Positions 46,348 to 57,405 are shown, counted from the stretch's first letter. The stretch: DNA of 64,000 nt from Methylobacterium sp. 2A (GCF_009806555.1 NZ_VUOK01000046.1:18551-82550); one strand, 5' to 3'. Notes: generated from the letters alone by a model not told the origin. A program made the numbers and translations.

Positions 46348-46362
46348 GAACAAAACAGGTAC
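46348..46362. promoter_or_regulatory. LexA-like SOS box upstream of recA
   Basis: GAAC-AAAACAG-GTAC on the plus strand (GTAC-N7-GTTC on the minus). The alphaproteobacterial LexA site is GTTC-N7-GTTC, so this is one base off. It lies 62 bases upstream of the recA start codon, where SOS repression would be expected. Confidence 0.6.
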
Positions 46363-46424
46363 ATCAAGCGGGTGTTGACGCGCGTTGTGAATGGCGCCCA
46401 ACCCCTTCATAAGGAGCCCGCCAG

Positions 46425-47516
<1,092 letters not shown>

Positions 47517-47577
47517 GCCAGATCTGCATGGGCCGGCCGGAATGCTCGTTCGGCCCATGATCGAGCAAAAAGAGATC

Positions 47578-47613
47578 CCCTCCCGCGATCCAAAGATCAC
47601 GGGAGGGTTTTTT
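47578..47613 (+). terminator. Rho-independent terminator of recA
   Basis: CCCTCCCG / CGGGAGGG stem extended by GATC/GATC around a short loop, followed immediately by TTTTTT. It lies 61 bases after the recA stop. Confidence 0.93.
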
Positions 47614-47720
47614 GTGGCCTCGGCACAGGATCGCCCTGCCTCGGCAAAGCCATCGTGGCAAACCCGTTCCTGCTTCAGGAAGGGTTCCCAGGATGGGCCG
47701 TCCCGTCCCGGACCCGTGTC

Positions 47721-49646
47721 TCAGAAGCGGTAGCGAAGGCCGGCACTCACGGTGTGATCATCACCGCCTGAACGAGCGAAGCTGGTCGAGCCGGTGAGCA
47801 CGCCGCTCAGGCCGTTGCCGAAATCGAGGTCGAGGCCGCCCGATACGCGGCCGTACACGTCGTCGCTGACGCGACCGGTCTGCGTGCGGATCAGCAGAGT
47901 TGGCGCGTAAGTCTGGAACGAGGTCACCGTGCGCACCCCATCGAGGAAATCGTGCTGCGCGGTGATGTTCAGGAAGGGGCTGACGATGCCGCCGAACAGG
48001 GGCGCCACGGTGCGGATCTGGACGCCGCCGCCGGCCGTCAGGCCATCCAGGTTCTGACGCTTGACGCCGATGGTCAGCAGCGTGTCGCCGCTTTCACGGT
48101 ACGGGTCCACGCTCACATGGGCGTAGGCCATTTCGCCCACCGGGCCGGCCCGGAAGGTGCCGAAATCGAACAGGTAGCCCGTCCGGGCCGCCACCGTGAC
48201 GGTGTCGCCACCCGGCGAGGCGGAGAGGCGGTCGTTGAACACACCCGGCCGATCGAGGCTGTAGAAGTTGTGACCGTAGGTAACCACGCCATCGGCGAAG
48301 AAGTTAGGGAACGACAGCGAAGCGAAGCCTGCGCCCTGGAAGCTGTCCATGTCGATCCGGCCATGGCTCAGACCGCGCAGGTCGACACTGGTGTTGAGAT
48401 AATTGAACGCGGCGCCGAGCACGAGGTTGGGCGTGGCTTGGTACAGCAGACCGGCGGTGACACCGCCGAAATCCGCATCGTAGGTGTTGCCGTAGCTGGC
48501 CCCGGCGCGGTTCTGCACGTTGCGTTGGGTGTTCACGTAGGTCCCGAGGGCGAACAGCGAAAGCGGGCTGCCGACCTGCACCGGGACGGTGACGGGAGGC
48601 GGTGCCTTGCCGGGAAGGTCGGCGCTGTACATCGCCGGCACTGACATCGCCATGTTGCGGCGACGCTCGGCGCTGAGGAAGTCGATCAGGGTCGAGGAGA
48701 ACGCAAGGCCGGCACTCTGGCCGAGGTCGCCCTGGGGACCGATCGTCAGGGGTGCGTTCAGCTGGTTGGACACGAACGCGGCGATATACCCATTCGTGCG
48801 GGCGGTGAGGTGTATGCCCTCAACCGAAATGTACTGGTTCTCCACCGCGGGTTTCGTGTAGCCGACCGACGCGCAGGCTGGATCCGTCAGGCAACTGCCG
48901 GTCGCCGCCTGCGGGATATAGCCGAACGCCGTCGGGTTGGCCCTCAGCCGGGTGGTGAGGGCGTCGAGGTCGAAATAGTGGACGTTGAAACCTTGATTGG
49001 TGAACTGCTGCAGATACGTTGGAAACTGGACGTTGAATGACTGCGCCAAGTCACTGTTGGTGGCGCGAAAAGTCTGCTGGTTGAAGACCAGGAGCTCGCG
49101 CGCGCCGAGGCCGACGAGGCGATTGAGGGCGGTGACGTTGTTGTTCAGGATCGCAGTGACGCCGGCGGCTCGAACCTCGGCGGAACCGGCAGTCGGAAGC
49201 TGCGTGAGGTCGTTATAGCCGATCCACAGGGTGACGAGATCGCGCGGCCCGAAATGGCCGCCGCGCGCGACGAACTGATCGATCTGATCGGGCACGCCCC
49301 AGGAGTAGAACGGCGAAAAGAGCGGGTCCGGATTTTGGTGGACTGCTTGAGCGCCACCGATCGCGTAGTCGTTACCGGCGACATAGGGGGTCCCGATCCG
49401 CGCTGGGATCTGCTCGAAGTAACCTGGCGCATTCGACCAGCGGCCGCCCTCGTAGAGCTTCACACCCAGGAGCGTATTGACTGTCCCGGTCGGGCTGTAG
49501 CCTGTCTCCCGGAGAATACGGCCGTTGTCGGTCAGGCTGTCGCCGAAGCCGTAGTAACTGGTGTAATAACCCTGCTGTGCCACAGCGCTGGATGCGCCGA
49601 CGAGTGCCGACGTCAGTACAAGCGCGAACTTGAGCTGCCCCTTCAT
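47721..49646 (-). CDS. GDSL-type esterase autotransporter
   Basis: 641 residues. Signal peptide (FALVLTSALVGASSAVAQ), then a GDSL/SGNH passenger: block I FGDSLTDNGR (Ser37), block II Gly near 98, block III GYND (143-146), block V EGIHLT (His279). The acid partner is Glu276 where most members have Asp (ExxH instead of DxxH). A C-terminal beta-barrel of ~270 residues ends RYRF, the outer-membrane insertion signal. It should display an esterase on the cell surface. AGGAGA lies ahead of the ATG at 49646. Confidence 0.92.
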   Translation of the reverse strand: MKGQLKFALVLTSALVGASSAVAQQGYYTSYYGFGDSLTDNGRILRETGYSPTGTVNTLLGVKLYEGGRWSNAPGYFEQIPARIGTPYVAGNDYAIGGAQAVHQNPDPLFSPFYSWGVPDQIDQFVARGGHFGPRDLVTLWIGYNDLTQLPTAGSAEVRAAGVTAILNNNVTALNRLVGLGARELLVFNQQTFRATNSDLAQSFNVQFPTYLQQFTNQGFNVHYFDLDALTTRLRANPTAFGYIPQAATGSCLTDPACASVGYTKPAVENQYISVEGIHLTARTNGYIAAFVSNQLNAPLTIGPQGDLGQSAGLAFSSTLIDFLSAERRRNMAMSVPAMYSADLPGKAPPPVTVPVQVGSPLSLFALGTYVNTQRNVQNRAGASYGNTYDADFGGVTAGLLYQATPNLVLGAAFNYLNTSVDLRGLSHGRIDMDSFQGAGFASLSFPNFFADGVVTYGHNFYSLDRPGVFNDRLSASPGGDTVTVAARTGYLFDFGTFRAGPVGEMAYAHVSVDPYRESGDTLLTIGVKRQNLDGLTAGGGVQIRTVAPLFGGIVSPFLNITAQHDFLDGVRTVTSFQTYAPTLLIRTQTGRVSDDVYGRVSGGLDLDFGNGLSGVLTGSTSFARSGGDDHTVSAGLRYRF

Positions 49647-49763
49647 AGACCCGCGTCTCCTCATTTTTTCTTTGGGAAACGCTAAATCGGGTCCTGCACG
49701 CGCGTCTTGTAAAATTCCGCCAGTTTGGACAATTCCGCCAGGAATGAGCGGCTCAGGAGCCAA

Positions 49764-50633
49764 CTATTTCCGCATGTTGCCAAAATGTGACGGCGACACA
49801 TTCAGCAGCTTGCGGAAGGTGTTAGCCATATGGGCCTGGTCGCAGAAGCCGGTCGTCGTCGCGATCTCGGACAGGCTGAGTCGACTCGCTTGGATCAAGC
49901 TCCGCGCGCGATCTACGCGCTGCATCATGATGTATCGGTAGGGGGAGACGCCCGTTGCAGCAGGAAAGGCACGCTGCAGGTGCCTCAAACTGACGCCGAC
50001 CTCTCTGGCAAGGTCCTCCAAGCTGAATGGCTGAGCCAAATTCGCATCGATCCATTCACGGACACGGTCGAACTCCCCTCGCGACAGCTCCACGCGCTTG
50101 GGCGTGTTGGACAGGGCAGCATTGCGGGCCAGCAGCTCACGGAGCAGGGCGGCCAGGATCGACTCCCCGAGCAGCGGGCCACTCGGATGGCCGTTCTGCA
50201 CATCGAAGTGCAGGACACGTAAGAGATGTTCGATACTTGGGTTCGGCCCAGCGAGTTCAGGGAGCGTATCGGGGAAAAAGGGCTGCTGGTTGAACCGCTC
50301 GAAGGTTTCTACCTCGATGAAAAGGTGCAGCCCGCGCTGTGCTCCTTGCCAAGCGCCAAAGCAGCGCTCGTCAGGACGTGACAAGTGTGGATAAGGCAAA
50401 ACATCGATAAAGGGCTTTTTCGTTCCGCCGTATCGGACCTTCATGGGGCCACAGATTTGCGAGAGCATGATCGATTTACGGGGATGGGGCTTGGCATCGA
50501 AGGTGCCGTTCTCCGGCGACTCAATTTCTTGGAATTCAAATCCACGCCATCCGGCCCCGGCGCTGGACGAGAGCAGCCTCGGATATTCAGAAAGCCACGA
50601 CCATCGCCGCTGGGCATGAGCAAGCTTGGACAT
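49764..50633 (-). CDS. AraC-family transcriptional regulator
   Basis: 289 residues. The C-terminal ~100 residues form the double HTH: FSLEDLAREVGVSLRHLQRA and LSEIATTTGFCDQAHMANTF, followed by LNVSPSHFGNMR. The N-terminal ~180 residues are a sensor without a recognised cupin motif. It lies 117 bases upstream of the autotransporter gene on the same strand, so it may regulate it. The start at 50633 has a GGAGG-like GAGGCC just ahead; the frame extends upstream to 50804. Confidence 0.85.
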   Translation of the reverse strand: MSKLAHAQRRWSWLSEYPRLLSSSAGAGWRGFEFQEIESPENGTFDAKPHPRKSIMLSQICGPMKVRYGGTKKPFIDVLPYPHLSRPDERCFGAWQGAQRGLHLFIEVETFERFNQQPFFPDTLPELAGPNPSIEHLLRVLHFDVQNGHPSGPLLGESILAALLRELLARNAALSNTPKRVELSRGEFDRVREWIDANLAQPFSLEDLAREVGVSLRHLQRAFPAATGVSPYRYIMMQRVDRARSLIQASRLSLSEIATTTGFCDQAHMANTFRKLLNVSPSHFGNMRK

Positions 50634-51444
50634 GGCCTCCTCGCCAGGGCCCTTACGGTATTTGACGCGGCGCCAGAGACGGCGCGTTCCGGGTTGCTTA
50701 ATGCGACTCCTGAGGGTTGTCGTCGGTGATCCGGCGGATACTGTAACAACCACCCCAATTCCGTCCGGGCGATCTGCTCTTCGAGGGTCGCCTCTTCGGC
50801 GCATTGAAATATCCGGTTCGTCGCGGACCCTCGTGCATCGATCCGGTCGGAGGCCTCAGCCGTGTCTGGAAAAACTGATGCCCAAACAATGAGCTGGTGC
50901 AGAGGCGCATGAACGGCGTGAGGGCGTCACCGCACGAGAGGGCCAGCCCGCCACACCCGCCAGCCTTGCTGTCGCGACCGCCTGAGCGGTCGCCGCACGG
51001 CCCTCGGCACCGGGCACACACCTCATCGGTATCCACGATCCAGGGCGACGGGGACGGCCGATAATCAGTGCAGAAGAGCGATCGAAGTCACAACCCGTCG
51101 GCCGGCACGACCTGGCCGGCGGCGTCGGTCGCGCAACCCTGCAGCGTCCGCACCCGGGCATGGACGGACAGGATCCGGAACGCCGAGACGGCGCCGGTTG
51201 CGACCATGGACGTGGCGCGGACGTGCAGGCGCGTGCCGGCCTTGCTCATGCCGGACAGCATGACGCCGAGCTGCGCCCGGCCCCCAGGAAGAAGGCCGGG
51301 CGCATATCGTAAGCCGTCCGAGGACACAGCACGCGCCCGCCCGATGGAGGAGACCGGGAACACGGTGTGGAACGCCACCGTGAACCCGAACTGCGGGCGC
51401 CGATGCGTCGATCGCCGCGGATACGATCCTTCTTCGGCCGTTCC
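50634..51444. other. Long gene-poor interval
   Basis: 810 bases between the AraC-type gene and the molybdoenzyme gene. Short frames exist on both strands, but only the one at 51088-51378 has plausible codon use. No insertion-sequence ends, tRNA or clear repeats were seen. It could be a decayed gene. Confidence 0.4.
51088..51378 (-). CDS. Possible small hypothetical protein
   Basis: 96 residues from a GTG without a ribosome binding site. The centre (SGMSKAGTRLHVRATSMVAT) has GC-rich third positions like real genes here, but there is no family resemblance. It may be a gene remnant or chance. Confidence 0.25.
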   Translation of the reverse strand: MAFHTVFPVSSIGRARAVSSDGLRYAPGLLPGGRAQLGVMLSGMSKAGTRLHVRATSMVATGAVSAFRILSVHARVRTLQGCATDAAGQVVPADGL

Positions 51445-53811
51445 TCAGACCAGCTCGACGGAGACCGGCTCGTCCGTCCGATCCCGAGCGTGCTCAGAAC
51501 CGTCCGGGGTGTCGCGGACCGGCGCAGCGGGCTGAACCGCCGTGATGGTCACCGGTACCGACTTGGCCGCCGGCGTATTGCTCCGCTCGTCGCGGTGCGA
51601 CAGGGCCAGCAAACCATTGGTTTCCGGGTAGTAGGCCGCACAGCAGCCGGGCGGCACGTCGAAGGGGACGACGCGGAAGCCGCTCACGCTTCGCGTAATC
51701 CCGTCATTGGTGACCGCCGTGAACTGGATCTGCGCGCCCTCCTGAAGCTTGAGAGCCTCGATGTCGCGCGCATTCATGAACACGACCATGCGCTCGTTGA
51801 CGATGCCCCGGTAGCGGTCGTTGTTCGAGTAGACCGTCGTGTTGAACTGATCGTGGCTGCGCAGCGTCATCAGCTGGAAGTGCGGGCTGTCGGGCGTATC
51901 GTCGTCCTCGTCGATCAGGCCGTCCTTGAACAGGAAGTTGGCCTTGCCGGTCGGTGTGTTCCACACCCGCTCGCTCGCCGCGTTGTAGAGCCGGAAGCCG
52001 CCGGGCGTCTCGATCCTCCGATTGTAATCGAAGAATTGATCCGGGAACGTCTCCTCGATCTTGTCGCGGATCAGGGCGTAGTCGCCGACCATCGCGTCCC
52101 AATCGACGTTGCCGCGACCGCCGACCGTCGCCTTGGCGAGGCCTGCCACGATGGCGATCTCCGATTTCAGGTCCTCGCTGGCGGGCGTGAGCAGCCCGGT
52201 CGAGCCGTGGACCATGGAGCAGGTGTCCTCGACCGTGATCGTCTGGGGTTTGCCGTTCTGCAGATCCCGTTCGGTCCGGCCGAGGACCGGGAGGATGTAG
52301 GAGTCCTGCCCATGGGTGAGGTGCGAACGATTGAGCTTCGTCGCCATATAGACCGTGAGTTTCACCTTCGGCACACAGGCGCCGACGCGGTCGATATCGG
52401 GAATGGCGCGGAAGAAATTGCCGCCCAGCGCCAGAAAGGCGTCCACCTCCTCGCGCAGGATCGCTTCGCAACATTCCGCGACGTCATGGCCGGGGGCGCG
52501 CGGCGGCTCGAACCCGAAGACCTTGCCGAGCCGCTTCAGAAATTCCTCGCCGGGTTTCTGGTAGATGCCCATCGTGCGGTCGCCCTGCACGTTGGAATGC
52601 CCGCGGATCGGGAAGGGGCCGGCTCCGGGCTTGCCGATGTTGCCGCGCAGGAGCAGCATGTTGATCAGCTGCTGCATGGCATCGCCGCCGCGCCGGTGCT
52701 GGGTGATGCCCATGCCCCAGGCAAAGATGACGCGCTCGGCTTTCATGTAGACCTCGGCCGCACGCGCGATCTCGCCGCGCGACAATCCGCTGTAGCGCTC
52801 GATGCGCTCCCACGGCAAAGCCCGGACATAATCCGCAAAGGCCTCGAAGCCGTGGGTGTGTTGCTCGACGAAATCGACGTCGATCACGCGCGTCCGCCCC
52901 GCGGCCTTCGCGGCGTCGTCGGCGGCGATGATCACCTTGCACATGCCCTGGACGGCCGCGATGTCCCCGCCCGTCCGCAGCTGGTGGAATTGGGAGCTGA
53001 TCGTCTGGCCGGAGCCTGTCAGCATCTCGACCGGGCTCTGCGGATTCGCGAAGGCGACCAGCGCGCGCTCCTTGAGCGGGTTGAAACTGACGATCGGCAC
53101 GCCGCGCCGGGCCAAGGCATGCAGGTGCCCCATCATGCGGGGCGCGTTGGTTCCAGGATTGTGCCCGAAGATGAAGATCGCATCGCACATGTCGAGGTCG
53201 TCGAGGGTGGTCGTCCCCTTGCCGACCCCGATGCTCTCGGGCAGCGCCACCGTGGTGGTCTCGTGGCACATGTTCGAACAGTCAGGAAAGTTGTTGGTGT
53301 CGAACAGACGGCCGAACAATTGCCAGAGGAACGCGGCCTCGTTGGACGCGTGACCCGAGGTGTAGAATTCGACCCTTCGCGGATCGAGCCCCTGCAGTGT
53401 GCGTCCGATATCGCGAAATGCATCCGCCCACGAGACCGGGCGATACGTGTCGGTCTTCGGGTCGTACCGCATCGGCGTGGTGAGACGGCCTTGGCCCTCA
53501 AGCTCGTGATCCGTCCAGGTCTTGAGCTCCTCGACCGTATGTTGCGCGAAGAATTCCGGCGTCGTCCGCTTGCGGGTCGCCTCCCAGGCGACAGCCTTGG
53601 CGCCGTTCTCACAATATTCGAACGCGTGTGGCGGCTTGGCATCCCCCCACGCACAGCTCGGGCAATCGAATCCGCCATGCTTGTTCATGGACAGAAGGGC
53701 GCGATTTCCGCGCAGCAGGATGTCCTGCCGCTTGAGATGCGTCTCGACCGCGTTCAGGGCGCCCCATCCCCCGGCCGGGGCGTGTGCTGCATGCGATTTG
53801 GGCTGTGACAT
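51445..53811 (-). CDS. FdhF/YdeP-family molybdopterin oxidoreductase
   Basis: 788 residues. The N-terminus has GGFDCPSCAW (Cys50, Cys53), only a partial cysteine set compared with the four-Cys iron-sulfur motif of classical formate dehydrogenases. The molybdopterin core has CSNMCHETTTVALPESIGVG, FIFGHNPGTNAPRMM, and the dinucleotide-binding C-terminal barrel (FQLMTLRSHDQFNTTVYSNN). YdeP-type proteins are linked to acid resistance in E. coli; the substrate is not known. No partner subunits or fdhD are adjacent. The C-terminal ~25 residues are a charged tail. Confidence 0.88.
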   Translation of the reverse strand: MSQPKSHAAHAPAGGWGALNAVETHLKRQDILLRGNRALLSMNKHGGFDCPSCAWGDAKPPHAFEYCENGAKAVAWEATRKRTTPEFFAQHTVEELKTWTDHELEGQGRLTTPMRYDPKTDTYRPVSWADAFRDIGRTLQGLDPRRVEFYTSGHASNEAAFLWQLFGRLFDTNNFPDCSNMCHETTTVALPESIGVGKGTTTLDDLDMCDAIFIFGHNPGTNAPRMMGHLHALARRGVPIVSFNPLKERALVAFANPQSPVEMLTGSGQTISSQFHQLRTGGDIAAVQGMCKVIIAADDAAKAAGRTRVIDVDFVEQHTHGFEAFADYVRALPWERIERYSGLSRGEIARAAEVYMKAERVIFAWGMGITQHRRGGDAMQQLINMLLLRGNIGKPGAGPFPIRGHSNVQGDRTMGIYQKPGEEFLKRLGKVFGFEPPRAPGHDVAECCEAILREEVDAFLALGGNFFRAIPDIDRVGACVPKVKLTVYMATKLNRSHLTHGQDSYILPVLGRTERDLQNGKPQTITVEDTCSMVHGSTGLLTPASEDLKSEIAIVAGLAKATVGGRGNVDWDAMVGDYALIRDKIEETFPDQFFDYNRRIETPGGFRLYNAASERVWNTPTGKANFLFKDGLIDEDDDTPDSPHFQLMTLRSHDQFNTTVYSNNDRYRGIVNERMVVFMNARDIEALKLQEGAQIQFTAVTNDGITRSVSGFRVVPFDVPPGCCAAYYPETNGLLALSHRDERSNTPAAKSVPVTITAVQPAAPVRDTPDGSEHARDRTDEPVSVELV

Positions 53812-54088
53812 CTAGCTATCCCGTTCAGTAGGTCGTCGACGTCGAGGCTAGGCTGCCTGCACTGGACAACGTGCTGCACCGCAAAATGTTTCACCGAAAC
53901 GCTGTCTTTGGCAAGATCTACTTGACCGCCCGGACATAGGCAGCGGCAATATCTATCTATGGCCGGCGTTATCTTTCAGGCCGCGATAGTTTCTTTTTCA
54001 TCTCACTTAGGGTGGTCGGAGCACCACTCTGCCATCGTGCGTTGAGCCCAAGCTTTGCGTTCGCGTCATCATCTCTTGAAGGCCGCTT

Positions 54089-56164
54089 CTAAGCCGCAAC
54101 CGAGGCCGGACCGGCCTTCGCCGCGGATGCAGCCCTCCGCGCCGCCGCACCACTTGGCTCATCAGCGCTGTAGGGCGGCGCGTCCGGGAAGAGGCTCTGG
54201 CGCAGGCCGGTCAGCCCGAGGAGCGCGGCCCTGCGCCCATCGCCACCCGCCGTGCCGACGATCAGAGCGAGGGCCGCATCGATCCGGTGCCGCAGGTCCT
54301 GATCTGGCGGCGCGTCCGGGGCGCGGAACTGGCGCGCCACGGAATCCAGGACCGCATCGACGGCCGCGACACACGGTGTGGGCAGCGTGTGCCGGGCTCG
54401 GCGGATCACGACGATGTTCATGCCCGTACGCATCTGCGCGAGGCTATCGACTTTCCGTACGGGGCTGTCCGGAGCCGCGGCGGCCAAGCGCGGGACCAGC
54501 AGGCACAGGCGATCAAGCATCAGGGCCGCGAAGACGGCGCGGTCGCCGCGCCCGCGGTACTGGGCGGCGTCAGCCAGGGCTGCTCGGCCCGCCCGCAGGA
54601 GCCGCATCGCACTCTGCTCGGCTCCCACCGAGCGCACGAGCCGGGTCATCAGAGCCGCGACCCAGAGGCCGCCGATGAGCGCGAGCGCGGTATTGGCCAG
54701 GGCGGCCAGGTCGGCCGAGTAGGTCTCCTGAAGAGCGAGCAGCAGGGGGCCGTTCAAGCCGACGGCGATGCCCGCATGGGCCGTCTTGGGCCGTGCCATC
54801 AGGAGGCCGCAGAGCAGAAGGGGCACGGCCAGCACGTAGGCGAGCGTCTCGAAATCCTGAACGCGCGGCAGAACCGCGAATTGCAGCACGACCGCGCCGA
54901 TCGCCGCGACGGTCGACCAGTGGGCGAACGACAGGATCGTGGGGGCGGGGTCGTCCTGCGTGGCGAAGAGACAGCAGACCATCGCGGCCATCAGCGCGGC
55001 GGTCGCGCCGTCCGGCCACTCCGTCGCGATCCAGAAGGCGGCGCAGACCAGGATCGTCAGAAATGCGCTGAGAGCCGAACGGAGGGCCATGCCGTGGTCG
55101 CGGTGCCGCGCAACGGCATTGAACTCGCTGCGCCACGCGAGCGGTTGCCGGAGCGGGCCGCCGCCACGGGCGATGTGCGCGCGCAGCAGCCGGCAATCGG
55201 CGGAAATCTCGACGAAGGCCTTGAGGCGCTGCAGCAGGCTGGCGCGCAGAAGGTCGTTCCAGGTGGCGCCGCGGCCGATCGGCCCGTCGGCCCCTGCGAT
55301 CAGGCTCCGGAGCAGATGGGCTTCCTCTGCCGGTGGTGCCTCCGCACGGGACCAGGCTTCCACCCGGCGCAGGATATCCTCGATCTCGTCCGAGAGCTCT
55401 CCGCGCGCGCGCAGGGCGGCGATCCTGTCCGCCAGGGAGGACAGGATCGGCAACAGCATCAGCATGCGGCCATGCAGGATCCGCAACCACGGCACGACCC
55501 GCTTGCCACCATCATCGAAACCCAGATGGGTCGTGAGGGCGTCGATCTCCGCCGCATCGACCGCGAGGCGCAGGCGCTGCGCGCGCACGCCGGGATCCGC
55601 TCCGTGGCTGGACAGAACCTCAGAGGTCCAGAGGCCGGCCTCCTGCAGCCACGCGTCGATCCGTGCGGAGACGGCCGGGCCGACCGGCTGCGGCAGGACG
55701 AGGCTCGACACGAGCGTCGCGCAGACGATGCCGAGGCAGATCTCCTCGGCACGCGCCACGGCGGTGTCGAAGATCGTGCCAGGCTCTTCGACGGCGGGGA
55801 AGCCGATCAGCGCCACCGTGTAGCCGGACAGCATGAACAGATAGGCCCGCGGCGTTCGGTCGAGCAGCGCGAGATAGAGGCAGAGCGCGACCCAGAGCGC
55901 GATGGCGAGGACGAGAAGCTCGGGAGCGTTGACGAGATTCGGCAGGAGCGCGATGGTTGCCACCACCCCCACTAGCGTGCCGAAGATCCGGTAGACACCC
56001 TTGGAGCGGGTTGCACCCGAGAGCGGCTGGGTGACGATATAGACCGTCGCGACGGCCCAGTAGGGCCGGGACAGATCGGCCCACAACGCGATCAGGAGAG
56101 CGAGGAGCGCCGCACCACAGGTCTTGGCCGAGAAGGCCCATTCGCGCCAGCCAGGGATCCACAC
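54089..56164 (-). CDS. FUSC-family efflux protein (AaeB/fusaric acid resistance type)
   Basis: About 691 residues. Two hydrophobic blocks of ~6 helices (AFSAKTCGAALLALLIALWA onward; ALRSALSAFLTILVCAAFWI onward) flank a ~200-residue cytoplasmic helical domain, the FUSC layout. The motif RPYWAVATVYIVTQPLSGAT is typical. Relatives export aromatic acids such as p-hydroxybenzoate, usually with a membrane fusion protein, which is not seen here. The GTG at 56164 fits the domain start; an in-frame ATG at 56308 would add 48 non-coding-like residues. Confidence 0.85.
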   Translation of the reverse strand: MWIPGWREWAFSAKTCGAALLALLIALWADLSRPYWAVATVYIVTQPLSGATRSKGVYRIFGTLVGVVATIALLPNLVNAPELLVLAIALWVALCLYLALLDRTPRAYLFMLSGYTVALIGFPAVEEPGTIFDTAVARAEEICLGIVCATLVSSLVLPQPVGPAVSARIDAWLQEAGLWTSEVLSSHGADPGVRAQRLRLAVDAAEIDALTTHLGFDDGGKRVVPWLRILHGRMLMLLPILSSLADRIAALRARGELSDEIEDILRRVEAWSRAEAPPAEEAHLLRSLIAGADGPIGRGATWNDLLRASLLQRLKAFVEISADCRLLRAHIARGGGPLRQPLAWRSEFNAVARHRDHGMALRSALSAFLTILVCAAFWIATEWPDGATAALMAAMVCCLFATQDDPAPTILSFAHWSTVAAIGAVVLQFAVLPRVQDFETLAYVLAVPLLLCGLLMARPKTAHAGIAVGLNGPLLLALQETYSADLAALANTALALIGGLWVAALMTRLVRSVGAEQSAMRLLRAGRAALADAAQYRGRGDRAVFAALMLDRLCLLVPRLAAAAPDSPVRKVDSLAQMRTGMNIVVIRRARHTLPTPCVAAVDAVLDSVARQFRAPDAPPDQDLRHRIDAALALIVGTAGGDGRRAALLGLTGLRQSLFPDAPPYSADEPSGAAARRAASAAKAGPASVAA

Positions 56165-56329
56165 GTCCGTCGATTCCGAAATGTTGGCGCAGCCATCCGC
56201 AAGACGCGCCGGGCAAGCGGCATCCGTTGGGGTACGAGTAAGGAAAGTGGTTGGCCGTCTGCGGGGATCGCCAAGCGCGCAGCAGCGGGGCCGATGCCCC
56301 GCCGCCACATGTTCGGGATCCGCCGGGAT

Positions 56330-56608
56330 TTACTCGGCCGCTGCGCCGGCATGCCGCGCAGTCCGGCCTGCGGTGTAGCCGGCGGTGGAAGGCGCTCGGC
56401 CGGCCTTGAGCGCTGCGTAACCCGAATCGGACGGCGCAACGGCGTCCGGGCTCAGGCTGCCGAACAGGCCACCGGGACGTGAGGCCGGCACTTCGATATG
56501 GGCGCCCCAGACGTTGAGCACGCGGGTGTCCTCAGCGAAGGCGGCCGAGCCCGAGGCGACGAGGCTCGCAGCCAGCAGGCTTGCGGCGGCGGTGATGCGG
56601 TGGGTCAT
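56330..56608 (-). CDS. Small secreted protein, Ala/Gly-rich
   Basis: 92 residues with a signal peptide (AAASLLAASLVASGSAAFA). The mature part, EDTRVLNVWGAHIEVPASRP then GGLFGSLSPDAVAPSDSGYA, is low-complexity and of unknown family. AAGGATAGGA precedes the ATG at 56608. It lies upstream of the FUSC gene on the same strand. Confidence 0.62.
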   Translation of the reverse strand: MTHRITAAASLLAASLVASGSAAFAEDTRVLNVWGAHIEVPASRPGGLFGSLSPDAVAPSDSGYAALKAGRAPSTAGYTAGRTARHAGAAAE

Positions 56609-56731
56609 TGTCCTATCCTTGTTGTTCGCGGGTGATGGGATGGGCGACGCGAGCGTGCTCCCGTTGGACCCGGGCGCTCCGAAGCGCTGCGGTGCCCCGG
56701 ACGCCCTGCCGGGACGGGAACGGGTCATCGA

Positions 56732-57067
56732 TCAGTAAGCCGGCCCCCCGGACGTCGAGCCGTAATTCGGTACGAGAAAGTTCGGATGCTCAGCATTCCC
56801 TTCCTTCGCCGATGTATCGACCGAGCGCACGCCAAGTGATTGAATAGGAAGAACCGTTGTATTGCGCCCCAAATATCCACCTGAGAGGGCAGCGTACGAG
56901 GTTCCAATGGCCGCACTTCGCACTGCCACGATGGAAGGCACGCCGTCGTGCCGATTTTGACCAAGGACATGGTACTCGTCGGCAGACACAGGTGCGCTAA
57001 GAAGCGCACAGATCGATACGGCGGATACTATGCTGCAGACACGCATGACTCTACTAAGCCTCTTCAT
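56732..57067 (-). CDS. Small secreted protein
   Basis: 111 residues. CGGAGG lies just ahead of the ATG at 57067. Signal peptide VCSIVSAVSICALLSAPVSA; mature part DEYHVLGQNRHDGVPSIVAV, then a GTSYAALSGGYLGRNT block and a C-terminus NFLVPNYGSTSGGPAY. No family recognised. It shares strand and general design with the next small secreted protein; base composition is lower in GC than the neighbours. Confidence 0.65.
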   Translation of the reverse strand: MKRLSRVMRVCSIVSAVSICALLSAPVSADEYHVLGQNRHDGVPSIVAVRSAAIGTSYAALSGGYLGRNTTVLPIQSLGVRSVDTSAKEGNAEHPNFLVPNYGSTSGGPAY

Positions 57068-57405
57068 GACCTCCGAAAAGTTCAACAGTTGAACTCTTGC
57101 GGGTGCGAGAGAGGCTATACGCCGAGCTTGAATGCGCCGATGTGCGCCATCGCACTTGAAATGCAAAAAACCGAGGTGTCGATGTTTTTTGTGTTCAGAC
57201 ATGCAATTAGCGCATGCATTGTCGTTGGCGGCTCGCTGCGCCTTCGCAGCACGAACTGCGAATCCGGCGCCATTTCTAGAGGCAGATCAGAGGCATCGCG
57301 GTTGGACGAGCCGCTTTCACGCGCCGACGGCCTTGCCTGGAACGCGAAGGATGCGTCGCGTTTTGTATGAGATTTCGCTAAGCTTTCCCCGCGCGGGTGC
57401 ACCCC
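57068..57405. other. Divergent intergenic region
   Basis: Lies between the small secreted protein gene (minus) and the TetR-type gene (plus). It is less GC-rich than the surroundings and should hold both promoters. A TetR-family operator is likely here, but no clean palindrome was identified. Confidence 0.4.

Noticed and set aside
50386..50394. Perfect DnaA-box nonamer (TGTGGATAA) as evidence of a replication origin
   Set aside because: It is a single site inside the AraC-type coding sequence, without an AT-rich unwinding region or further boxes nearby.
50634..51444. Transposase remnant or insertion sequence in the gene-poor interval
   Set aside because: No terminal inverted repeats, direct repeats or transposase-like residues were found in any frame.
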